DNA of 64,000 nt from Herbaspirillum sp. GW103 (GTDB lineage: Bacteria > Pseudomonadota > Gammaproteobacteria > Burkholderiales > Burkholderiaceae_D). Under the pieces are notes generated by a model that searched no databases, had not been told where the DNA came from, and was given only the letters and a program-made list of their open reading frames with translations. The stretch spans positions 1 to 64,000 of the forward strand of contig NZ_AJVC01000003.1 of assembly GCF_000261365.1 (NCBI RefSeq), read 5' to 3'. Shown one piece after another: positions 36,403 to 43,566 of the stretch. Made by a program: the position numbers and the translations under genes. Position 1 is the stretch's first letter; every line of letters begins with the position of its first letter.

Positions 36403-37110
36403 ATGCCGGAACCGATACAGCGACGCAAGCTATACCAGGAAGTCCTGGAGCGCCTGATGGCGCGCATTCATCAGGGGGAATTTCCGCCGGGTTCGCAACT
36501 GCCCTCCGAACGCGATCTGATGGATCAGTACGGGGTCGGCCGCCCGGCCGTGCGCGAAGCGCTGCAGGCCATGGAGCGCTCGGGATTCGTGGAAATTGCC
36601 CATGGTGAACGGGCGCGCGTGGTCGATCCAACCGCCGACCGCCTCATCGCTCAGATCGCGGCGGGCGCGCAGCATCTGCTGCGGACCAAGCCGGACATGC
36701 TGAAACATATGAAGGAAGCGCGCGTGTTCCTGGAAACCAGCACCGCCCGCATGGCGGCCGAACGCGCCACCGAAGAGCAGGTCGCACGCCTGCGCGAGGC
36801 CATCGCCGCGCACCGCGCTTCGATGGTCAACCTGGAAGAGTTCATCGAACGCGACATGGCTTTTCACCGCGAGATCGCCGACATCAGCGGCAATCCCATC
36901 TTTCCCTCGGTGGTGGAATCGATGTTCCGCTGGGCCAGCGAGTTCTACACCACCCTGGTGCGCGCGCCCGGCGCGGAGGAACTGACCCTGGCCGAGCACC
37001 AGCGCATCGTCGACGCCATTGCCGCGCATGACGGCGATGCCGCCGCCGAAGCCATGCGCGCGCACCTGATGCGGGCCAATGACCTCTATCGGGAGCTCGG
37101 TCAGCAGTAA
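36403..37110 (+). CDS. GntR-family regulator with FCD domain (NanR/UxuR-like)
   Basis: This 235-residue regulator has a GntR winged helix at about residues 10-75 (GEFPPGSQLPSERDLMDQYGVGRPAVREALQAMERSGFVEI) and a helical FCD domain with metal-binding-type residues (ERDMAFHREIA, EHQRIVDAI, RAHL). TACAAT (36382-36387) lies close before the ATG. The gene follows the kinase by 96 bases. The FCD type and the GGTATA palindrome before the transporter (31195) make it the probable local repressor of the D-apionate-type operon. Confidence 0.88.
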   Translation: MPEPIQRRKLYQEVLERLMARIHQGEFPPGSQLPSERDLMDQYGVGRPAVREALQAMERSGFVEIAHGERARVVDPTADRLIAQIAAGAQHLLRTKPDMLKHMKEARVFLETSTARMAAERATEEQVARLREAIAAHRASMVNLEEFIERDMAFHREIADISGNPIFPSVVESMFRWASEFYTTLVRAPGAEELTLAEHQRIVDAIAAHDGDAAAEAMRAHLMRANDLYRELGQQ

Positions 37111-37114
37111 AGCC

Positions 37115-37972
37115 CTAGCGCAACATGCCGTGCCAGGTCGGCTGTTTTTCTTCGTGATAATAAGGGCGGGTCAGCGGTGCCGACATCACCGCCGGATCGG
37201 CCAGCACCGTCACCGTGAACAGGCCGGGCGGACCGTCATAGCGGCGGCAGGCCTGGGCTGAATTGCGGTTGTTGTGCATGTCCACCACCAGCAGGCGCTT
37301 GTCCTGTTCGCTCATGCCAGGCCGGGGCGGCGGGGCCATGCGCTTGGGCGGGATCACCAGGGCGTCGCCCGGTTCCACCCACAGGTCGGCCAGGCTGATT
37401 TCATTGACGTAAGGACGCCAGCGCGCCACCGTGATCACCAGCGGCTCGGGTCCGCGCGAAAAGAAGATGTGCGCGAAGTCGTGGTACTCCAGGTCGGTGG
37501 CATTCCAGGTCAGCAGCTCGCGGCTGCGGCCATCGCCCAGATACGGCGATTCGTAACCGGCCCACTTGCCATAGGTGTACTCGGCCATCACCAGACCGTC
37601 GTAGCTGAAATGCAGGCATTGGCCATTGCGCAGCAAGGTCGCGCCGAAGGCCTGGGCGTTCTCCGGGGTGGCGGGCAGGGGTTCGTAACGGACTTCGGGA
37701 ACGCGGAAATCAAATTCGGTAATCTCGTAGGAGGGCCAGTCCTTGGGCGTGATCGTGCGCTGCCAGTGGGCGATGTCGCGGTAGGTCACGCCGCGTTCGA
37801 GCGCCGGTGCTTCCGGCGCCAGCGTGATCAGTTCTCCCACGACGACGGCGCTCTGGCGACCCACGCCGGCCTCGTTGAGCATGTATGGATACTGGTTGGT
37901 ATCCAGCAAGGGCGCTGAGGGCCCATCCTTGATGAAGAGAACGGGATCGAAATCACTCTGGTCTGGCGGCAT
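37115..37972 (-). CDS. Conserved-looking protein of unknown function
   Basis: This 285-residue soluble protein starts at ATG 37972 with AGGGGAAG 3 nt upstream. I do not recognise the family. It is rich in aromatic and acidic residues. Many His, Asp and Glu residues cluster in the middle (DLEYHDFAHIFFSRGPEPLVITVARWRPYVNEISLADLWVEPGDALVIPPKRMAPP). The beta-rich pattern and the VEPGDALVIPP turn resemble a cupin or double-stranded beta-helix, but that is a guess. Its end is 4 bases from the convergent gntR stop. It could be a sugar-acid modifying enzyme or be unrelated to the operon. Confidence 0.65.
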   Translation of the reverse strand: MPPDQSDFDPVLFIKDGPSAPLLDTNQYPYMLNEAGVGRQSAVVVGELITLAPEAPALERGVTYRDIAHWQRTITPKDWPSYEITEFDFRVPEVRYEPLPATPENAQAFGATLLRNGQCLHFSYDGLVMAEYTYGKWAGYESPYLGDGRSRELLTWNATDLEYHDFAHIFFSRGPEPLVITVARWRPYVNEISLADLWVEPGDALVIPPKRMAPPPRPGMSEQDKRLLVVDMHNNRNSAQACRRYDGPPGLFTVTVLADPAVMSAPLTRPYYHEEKQPTWHGMLR

Positions 37973-38066
37973 GGCTTCCCCTGGTGTTGGCGCGGTGGCG
38001 TGGTGACGATGGCCGTCCGGCCTCCCCCGAGGCCGCGTGGCGCTCGCGATCTTCGCACATTTCGGG

Positions 38067-38657
38067 TCAACTGAGGCGTTTGATCTCGGCGTTCGAAGAG
38101 AGTCGGCGGATCGCCTCTTCGGCCTGCGACAGTGCCGCTTCAGGCAAGCGCAGGTGAAGATGGGCCAGCGTGTCGTGGCGGCTATCCAGCAGTTCGTATT
38201 TCTGCTGGATCAGCCAGTGGCGCAACTGCGGTTCGGCCGAATAGACCACGCCGATCTCGATTTCGGCTTGTGCCACGCGTTCGGTGCGCTCGCTGCTCTT
38301 GAGCGCAGTCGCAATTGCATCGGTGTAGGCGCGCACCAGGCCGCCCGCACCCAGTTTCACGCCACCGTAGTAACGCACCACCATGGCCAGCACGCCATCG
38401 AGTTCATGATGGCGCAGCACTTCGAGCATGGGGCGGCCGGCCGTGCCGGAAGGTTCGCCGTCATCGGACATGCCGGACTGGCCACCGGCCATCAATGCCC
38501 AGCAGACATGGGTGGCGCTGCGATGGGCCTCGCGCATCCTGGCGATCTCCTGCATGGCCGCCTCGCGCCCCGGCACCGGCATGACGATGCCGATGAAGCG
38601 GCTCTTGCGGATCTCCAGTGTGATCTCGGCGCGTTGCGCGATGGTGAAGGTGGCCAT
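38067..38657 (-). CDS. yigZ: YigZ/IMPACT family protein (UPF0029)
   Basis: This 196-residue protein has the conserved YigZ core: KSRFIGIVMPV, THVCWALMAG, SDDGEPSGTAGRPMLEVL and VVRYYGGVKLGAGGLVRAYTDA. The C-terminal DUF1949 (about 135-196) completes the usual two-domain form. The molecular role of bacterial YigZ is not settled; eukaryotic IMPACT acts in translation stress control. A ParB-like gene lies 13 bases upstream on the same strand. Confidence 0.92.
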   Translation of the reverse strand: MATFTIAQRAEITLEIRKSRFIGIVMPVPGREAAMQEIARMREAHRSATHVCWALMAGGQSGMSDDGEPSGTAGRPMLEVLRHHELDGVLAMVVRYYGGVKLGAGGLVRAYTDAIATALKSSERTERVAQAEIEIGVVYSAEPQLRHWLIQQKYELLDSRHDTLAHLHLRLPEAALSQAEEAIRRLSSNAEIKRLS

Positions 38658-38670
38658 GAGGAAAGCGGCC

Positions 38671-39567
38671 TCAGTCCTGCGGCGGGACGTTGCCCTTGAG
38701 CAGCGCCAGCTCTGCGCGCAAGCCCTGGTTTTCTTCGGAGAGGCGACTCACGCGCGCCTGCAGCGAAGCGATTTCGCGGCGCAGGGCGGCGCTCAGTTCG
38801 TTCTCCTGGCCTTCCACCAGAGGGATGGCCTGCTCGCTCATCTCTTGCGCCTTCGGCACGCGCGGGGTGCGGGTGGCGGCTTGCTGTTCGCGCACCTTCT
38901 TGGCGGCTTCGCGCAATTCCTTCTTGCCACCGGCGACCGCGCTGACCTGCGCCTGGCTGGGCAAGGTGGCCACGGCGGCAGCGGCATTGATGGAGATGGC
39001 GCCATTGCGCACCGCCTCCACCAGCTCGGGTGCGGCGGTCTTGCGGATGCGGTCGATCTGGCCGATGGTGGCGCTGCTGATGCCGGCGGCACGCGCAATG
39101 TCTTCGCGGGTCTTGATGCGACCGGTGTTGTCATCGGCGTGCCAGGGATCATCGCCTGAGGGGGAGGCATCGCCAACGCCTTCAGGCGCGGCGGTCTGGT
39201 CAGTAGCGGCGGCCACCTTGGCGGGCTTGGCCTCGGCCTTGGTGCGGGCGGCGATGATGTCGCGCTTGCGCAGGGCCAGCATGCCGCGCTGGAAGTCCGA
39301 AACGCTGCGACGACCGAGCTGGTTGTCGATCATCCAGAGCAGCACGTCCTCCAGCGAGCCGAAGCTGTCGTTCTGGATGGTCTTGAAGGGCAGGTCGTAC
39401 TTGCTGCAGATTTCGTAACGGTTGTGACCATCGATGAGCACCTCGCCCCACAGCACCAGCGCATCGCGGCAGCCTTCGGCCAGCAGGCTGCGTTCCAGCG
39501 CGGCATATTCGTTGGGGGTGAGGGGATCGATGTACTGTTTCAGTTCTTCGTTGATGACGATATTCAT
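38671..39567 (-). CDS. Orphan ParB/Spo0J-N domain protein
   Basis: This 298-residue protein starts at ATG 39567 (MNIVINEELKQYIDPL). Residues 1-100 form a ParB-like nuclease/CTPase-type N-terminal domain (LIDGHNRYEICSKYDLPF, DNQLGRRSVSDFQRGMLAL). A low-complexity linker follows, then an HTH-like region (REDIARAAGISSATIGQIDRIRKTA) and a C-terminal coiled coil with heptads (ALRREIASLQARVSRLSEENQGLRAEL). No ParA gene or parS-like cluster is adjacent, so this is not the chromosomal partition pair. Similar orphan ParB-like proteins act as regulators or derive from plasmids. Confidence 0.8.
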   Translation of the reverse strand: MNIVINEELKQYIDPLTPNEYAALERSLLAEGCRDALVLWGEVLIDGHNRYEICSKYDLPFKTIQNDSFGSLEDVLLWMIDNQLGRRSVSDFQRGMLALRKRDIIAARTKAEAKPAKVAAATDQTAAPEGVGDASPSGDDPWHADDNTGRIKTREDIARAAGISSATIGQIDRIRKTAAPELVEAVRNGAISINAAAAVATLPSQAQVSAVAGGKKELREAAKKVREQQAATRTPRVPKAQEMSEQAIPLVEGQENELSAALRREIASLQARVSRLSEENQGLRAELALLKGNVPPQD

Positions 39568-39704
39568 GGGACTGTGACGCCGAAGGCGTCTGGACTGAAT
39601 CGAAAAGCCGGGGTCGCATTCTACACCACTGCCTGTGGCACTCTCCGGACGGTCGGGGTGCTTGCAGTACAATGTCGGGCTTCATCACTGCTGCCCCTCG
39701 CGTC

Positions 39705-40652
39705 ATGCGCATTCGATTCCGTCTGATGGCTGCGGCCATTGTTTCTGCCTTGTTTCTCTCTGCCTGCGGCACGTCATCGCTCTTGCCGGGGGGCGCTGCG
39801 TCCAGACCCGCCGAGGGCACCGTCGCACCCAGCGCCACGGCGGCGCCCACTCCGCGCAAGATCAAGATCGGCCTGGCCCTGGGCGGCGGCGCTGCGCGCG
39901 GCTTTGCCCACATCGGCGTGATCAAGGCGCTGGAAGCCCAGGGCATCACCGTGGACGTGGTGGCGGGGACCAGTGCCGGCAGCCTGGTGGGCGCGCTCTA
40001 TGCCGCCGGCAATGACGGCTTCGCCCTGCAGAAGCTGGCGCTGGCGATGGACGAGGCGGCCATCTCGGACTGGTCGGTGCCGCTGTTCTCCAAGCTCAGT
40101 GGCGTGCTCAAGGGGGAGGGCGTGCAGAATTACGTGAACAAGGCGGTGCACAACGTGCCCATCGAGAAATTCAAGATTCCCTTCGGCGCGGTGGCCACCG
40201 ATCTGCGTACCGGTCAGCCCATCCTGTTCCAGCGCGGCAATGCCGGTACGGCAGTGCGCGCGTCCTCGGCGGTGCCGGGCGTGTTCCAGCCGGTCAGGAT
40301 CGGCGACCATACCTATGTCGATGGCGGACTGGTGGCGCCGGTGCCGGTGCACTTCGCACGGCAGATGGGGGCGGACTTCGTGATCGCGGTCAACATCTCG
40401 GCCAATCCGGAGGCGCAGGCAGCGGCCAGCAGTTCCCTCGACGTGCTGCTGCAGACCTTCGCCATCATGGGGCAGACCATCAACCAGTATGAGCTGAAGA
40501 ATGCCGACATCGTCCTGCAGCCGGGGCTGGGCGCCATGAAGGGGAGCGACTTCGCCAGCCGCAACGTGGCGATCCTGGCCGGCGAGCAGGCTGCCAGTGC
40601 AGCCATGCCGGAAATCAAGCGCAAGTTGAAGCAGATGGAGACCGGTAACTGA
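39705..40652 (+). CDS. Patatin-like phospholipase lipoprotein (RssA-like)
   Basis: This 315-residue protein begins with a lipoprotein signal (lipobox LSAC). The patatin fold has the oxyanion Gly cluster GGGAARGFAHIG, the nucleophile Ser90 in GTSAG and the dyad Asp206 in VDGGLVAPVP. It probably hydrolyses acyl esters at the membrane. A linker rich in Ala, Pro and Thr separates the lipid anchor from the catalytic domain. A further ATG 33 bases upstream would only lengthen the signal. A TACAAT box (39668-39673) lies 32 bases before the start. A strong terminator follows. Confidence 0.9.
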   Translation: MRIRFRLMAAAIVSALFLSACGTSSLLPGGAASRPAEGTVAPSATAAPTPRKIKIGLALGGGAARGFAHIGVIKALEAQGITVDVVAGTSAGSLVGALYAAGNDGFALQKLALAMDEAAISDWSVPLFSKLSGVLKGEGVQNYVNKAVHNVPIEKFKIPFGAVATDLRTGQPILFQRGNAGTAVRASSAVPGVFQPVRIGDHTYVDGGLVAPVPVHFARQMGADFVIAVNISANPEAQAAASSSLDVLLQTFAIMGQTINQYELKNADIVLQPGLGAMKGSDFASRNVAILAGEQAASAAMPEIKRKLKQMETGN

Positions 40653-40689
40653 CGGCTGGGCCGTTTCTGGGCGGTATATGAAGGAAAAA

Positions 40690-40716
40690 AAAGGCCGCTG
40701 TCCCCAGCGGCCTTTT
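40690..40716. terminator. Bidirectional terminator between patatin and NlpC/P60 genes
   Basis: AAAGGCCGCTG, loop TCCC, CAGCGGCCTTT is a perfect 11-bp stem with an A-run before it and T-run after it. It can serve both convergent genes. Confidence 0.9.
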
Positions 40717-40743
40717 GCTATGTACGGTGCACCGTGATGGTGA

Positions 40744-41346
40744 TCATTTCTGTTCGTCGTCGCCCGCGATGATGCGGCGCGCACCATTGAAGCGCTTCTT
40801 CCAGTAGGACTCGTCCATGCTCTCGATGCGCACCTGGCCACCGGTCGAGGGGGAGTGAATGAACTTGCCGTCACCCAGGTAGATGCCGACGTGCGAGAAG
40901 CCGCGGCGCAGGGTGTTGTAGAACACCAGGTCGCCCGGTTGCAGGTTGTCGCTGCCAACCTTCTCGCCCACGCGGCTGATTTCCAGCGAGGTGCGCGGCA
41001 GGTCCGTGCCCCATGCTTCCTTGAAGACGTAGCGCACCAGACCGCTGCAATCCAGGCCGGTATCAGGCGAATTGCCGCCGTAACGGTAATTGATGCCCAG
41101 CATGGCCAGCGCCTGGGTGGCCAGTTCGGAAGCACGATTGGTGATTTCTTGCAGGCGGGCGATCGCAAGATTGGTCCTGCTGATCAACTGCTGGGCTTGC
41201 GGGGAGGTCGCTTGGGGAGGAGGAAGATCCTGCGCTGCCAGGGAAAGGTCAGCGGAATGAGCCGATGCACTGATCCAGAGGCCGGCCGCCAGCGCGCATG
41301 CACGAGCGGTTTGTCGTCGGATTCGGTCAGATCGGCGTAGGGTCAT
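40744..41346 (-). CDS. NlpC/P60 family peptidoglycan endopeptidase
   Basis: This 200-residue exported protein has an N-terminal signal peptide (about 1-30, ending near ASAHSA). The NlpC/P60 domain has Cys100 in LDCSGLVRYVF, His in FSHVGIYLG and a third polar residue in FIHSPSTGG. It should cut cell-wall peptide crosslinks in the periplasm, like Spr/MepS. GAGAGGA precedes the ATG at 41346. A TTGACA-N17-TACATT promoter lies 29-57 bases upstream with an inverted repeat in its spacer. Confidence 0.92.
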   Translation of the reverse strand: MTLRRSDRIRRQTARACALAAGLWISASAHSADLSLAAQDLPPPQATSPQAQQLISRTNLAIARLQEITNRASELATQALAMLGINYRYGGNSPDTGLDCSGLVRYVFKEAWGTDLPRTSLEISRVGEKVGSDNLQPGDLVFYNTLRRGFSHVGIYLGDGKFIHSPSTGGQVRIESMDESYWKKRFNGARRIIAGDDEQK

Positions 41347-41374
41347 CGGGATCCTCTCAAAATAGGATTGCAGG

Positions 41375-41403
41375 AATGTAAGGTAAATCTTACGGCTTGT
41401 CAA
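41375..41403 (-). promoter_or_regulatory. Sigma-70 promoter of the NlpC/P60 gene with spacer operator
   Basis: On the minus strand, TTGACA (41403-41398), 17 nt, TACATT (41380-41375). The spacer contains GTAAG-N6-CTTAC (41378-41393), an inverted repeat where a repressor could bind. Confidence 0.7.
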
Positions 41404-41453
41404 AAGCTGGATTCGTGCCAGCTTGTCAAACTGAAATGATTTACGGGTTAAAG

Positions 41454-41515
41454 CGGGCTGCTTGCGGGTTTCTCCCTGTCAGGGGTTTTCCTACGCGCGG
41501 TAGGAAAACAGCCCG
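41454..41515 (+). other. Nested inverted repeats in the nlpC-glcG intergenic region
   Basis: The 350-bp gap 41347-41696 has no supported gene. It contains GTTTTCCTAC, loop GCGCG, GTAGGAAAAC (41485-41509), a perfect 10-bp hairpin. Just before it lies CCCTG-T-CAGGG (41474-41484), and both are enclosed by CGGGCTG (41454-41460) and CAGCCCG (41509-41515). No T-run follows. The folded unit could be a small RNA or 5' leader element on either strand. A TACAAT (41657-41662) upstream of the glcG-like gene is a likely -10 box. Confidence 0.5.
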
Positions 41516-41696
41516 GCTAAAAGATTTACGTTTTTACAGAAAGTTTCCTTGCTGCATGAGAAAAATGAGTTGCAGGCCAGGTGTGATGCAAAAAACTTCA
41601 TCTATGGCGTGAAGATGACTTGGCCGGGCGGGATGTCAAAAAAGACTTTCTGGCCGTACAATCAGCGTTCAATTTTTTCTGCCTATCGGAGCAAAC

Positions 41697-42104
41697 ATGC
41701 AAACCAAACCGTTCCTGTCGCTGGACGACGTCAAGAAGATCGCTGCCGGCGCTGAAGCCGAAGCCCGTGCCAACAACTGGAACGTGGCCATCTCGGTGGT
41801 CGATGACGGCGGCCACCTGCTGTGGCTGCAGCGCATGGACGGCGCCGCCCCGATCTCCTCGCAGATCGCCCCGGCCAAGGCCCGCACCGCTGCCCTGGGT
41901 CGCCGCGAAAGCAAGATCTATGAAGACATGATCAACAACGGCCGCGTCTCCTTCCTGAGCGCTCCCGGCCTGGATGGCCTGCTCGAAGGCGGCGTGCCGG
42001 TGGTGGTCGATGGCCATTACGTGGGCGCCGTCGGCGTCTCGGGCGTGAAGTCCTCGGAAGACGTGCAGATCGCCAAAGCCGGTATCGCTGCCCTGGGCCT
42101 GTAA
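41697..42104 (+). CDS. GlcG/HbpS family protein
   Basis: This 135-residue protein has the GlcG/HbpS/PduO-C fold (NVAISVVDDGGHLLWLQRMDGA; RESKIYEDMINNGRVSFLSAPG; EGGVPVVVDGHYVGAVGVSGV). Relatives bind haem or cobalamin-like groups or have no known activity. It has no signal peptide, so it is cytoplasmic. GGAG lies 5 nt before the ATG. It stands alone between two regulatory gaps, so no pathway can be assigned. Confidence 0.88.
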   Translation: MQTKPFLSLDDVKKIAAGAEAEARANNWNVAISVVDDGGHLLWLQRMDGAAPISSQIAPAKARTAALGRRESKIYEDMINNGRVSFLSAPGLDGLLEGGVPVVVDGHYVGAVGVSGVKSSEDVQIAKAGIAALGL

Positions 42105-42112
42105 TCTCTCCC

Positions 42113-42138
42113 GTGCCGGCAGCCTCGTCTGCCGGCGC
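42113..42138 (+). terminator. Hairpin downstream of the glcG-like gene
   Basis: GCCGGCAG, loop CCTCGT, CTGCCGGC is an 8-bp stem, extendable by a G-T and a G-C pair. It lies 8 nt after the stop codon. There is no T-run, so termination is uncertain. Confidence 0.45.
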
Positions 42139-42198
42139 TCCCGCCTTGCCTGCACCCCGTTTAGGTGCAATTTGCGCCAACTTTCGGCAATCTACGAT

Positions 42199-42227
42199 TT
42201 GCCGGAGGGAGGCTCTTGCGCTATAAT
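42199..42227 (+). promoter_or_regulatory. Sigma-70 promoter of carAB
   Basis: TTGCCG (42199-42204), 17-nt spacer, consensus TATAAT (42222-42227). It is the best promoter in the window and implies a carA leader of about 170 nt. The leader contains a short GCGCC/GGCGC hairpin (42331-42349) but no clear attenuator. Confidence 0.8.
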
Positions 42228-42402
42228 TGAGCGGTTTAGCCAATTTTATCCGCCGTAGCGCATACCCATTCCTCTTCCTCGTTCCCAACAGGCCCAGCCA
42301 CGCTTCCGTACCGAATGAGTCGGGGTGTTCGCGCCGGTCAGTTTGGCGCGCAAAGGTCTACCGGTCATCCAGCCGCGGCGGTAACAATCTCAGGAGTTAC
42401 CC

Positions 42403-43566
42403 TTGCTGCCTCTTCTTTCCGGTCCCGCGATTCCGGCCGTCCTCGCGCTCGCAGACGGGTCTGTCTTCCAAGGTTTTTCCATCGGCGCCGCAGGCAATAC
42501 CACCGGTGAGGTGGTCTTCAATACCGCGATGACCGGCTACCAGGAAATCCTGACCGACCCCAGCTACAGCCGCCAGATCGTCACCCTTACCTATCCGCAC
42601 ATCGGCAACACGGGCGTGAACCGTGAAGACGTCGAAGCGTCGCAGATCCACGCCGCCGGCCTCATCATCAAGGACCTGCCGCGCCTGCTGTCGAACTTCC
42701 GCAGCCAGCAATCGTTGTCGGATTACCTGAAAGAAGGCAACATCGTCTCCATCGCCGGCATCGACACCCGCAAGCTGACCCGCATCCTGCGCGAGAAGGG
42801 TGCCCAGAACGGCGCCATCGTCGCCGGTGAAGCCGACATTGCTGCTGCCACCGCCAAGGCACTGGAACTGGCACGCGCCTTCCCGGGCCTGGCTGGCATG
42901 GACCTGGCCAAGGTGGTCTCCACCCGGAAGGCCTACAACTGGACCGAGACCGAATGGCGCCTGGGCCGCGGCTATGGCCAGCAGATCACCCCGAAATTCC
43001 ACGTGGTCGCCTTCGACTACGGCGTCAAGTACAACATCCTGCGCATGCTGGCCGAGCGCGGCTGCAAGGTCACCGTGCTGCCGGCGCAAGCCACTGCGGC
43101 CGAAGCGCTGGCCCTGAACCCGGACGGCATCTTCCTCTCCAACGGTCCTGGCGATCCGGAACCCTGTGATTACGCCATTGCCGCTTCCAAGGAACTGATC
43201 GAGCGCGGCATCCCGACCTTCGGCATCTGCCTGGGTCACCAGATCATGGCCCTGGCCTCCGGCGCCAAGACCCTCAAGATGAAGTTCGGCCACCACGGCG
43301 CCAACCACCCGGTGCAGGACCTGGATTCCAAGCAGGTGATGATCACCTCGCAGAACCACGGTTTCGCCGTGGACCAGGCGACCCTGCCGGCCAATTGCCG
43401 CGTGACCCACGTGTCGCTCTTCGACGGTTCGCTGCAAGGCTTCGAGCGTACCGACAAACCTGCTTTCTGCTTCCAGGGCCACCCCGAAGCATCCCCTGGA
43501 CCGCATGACATCGCTCCCCTGTTCGACAAGTTCGTGGCGATGATGGAGAAGAAACAAAATGCCTAA
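42403..43566 (+). CDS. carA: Carbamoyl-phosphate synthase small subunit
   Basis: This 387-residue glutaminase subunit supplies ammonia to CarB for carbamoyl phosphate, used in pyrimidine and arginine synthesis. The class I glutamine amidotransferase nucleophile is Cys276 in GICLGHQ, and the His-Glu part of the triad is in [13 protein letters not shown]. The start is a TTG at 42403 with AGGAG 7 nt upstream; no ATG gives the conserved N terminus [15 protein letters not shown] weak TTG start may limit CarA output. The end overlaps carB by 8 nt (ATGCCTAA). Confidence 0.97.
   Translation: MLPLLSGPAIPAVLALADGSVFQGFSIGAAGNTTGEVVFNTAMTGYQEILTDPSYSRQIVTLTYPHIGNTGVNREDVEASQIHAAGLIIKDLPRLLSNFRSQQSLSDYLKEGNIVSIAGIDTRKLTRILREKGAQNGAIVAGEADIAAATAKALELARAFPGLAGMDLAKVVSTRKAYNWTETEWRLGRGYGQQITPKFHVVAFDYGVKYNILRMLAERGCKVTVLPAQATAAEALALNPDGIFLSNGPGDPEPCDYAIAASKELIERGIPTFGICLGHQIMALASGAKTLKMKFGHHGANHPVQDLDSKQVMITSQNHGFAVDQATLPANCRVTHVSLFDGSLQGFERTDKPAFCFQGHPEASPGPHDIAPLFDKFVAMMEKKQNA

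Noticed and set aside
38671-39567. The chromosomal partition protein ParB
   Set aside because: No parA, gid genes or parS-like clusters are nearby and the domain layout differs.
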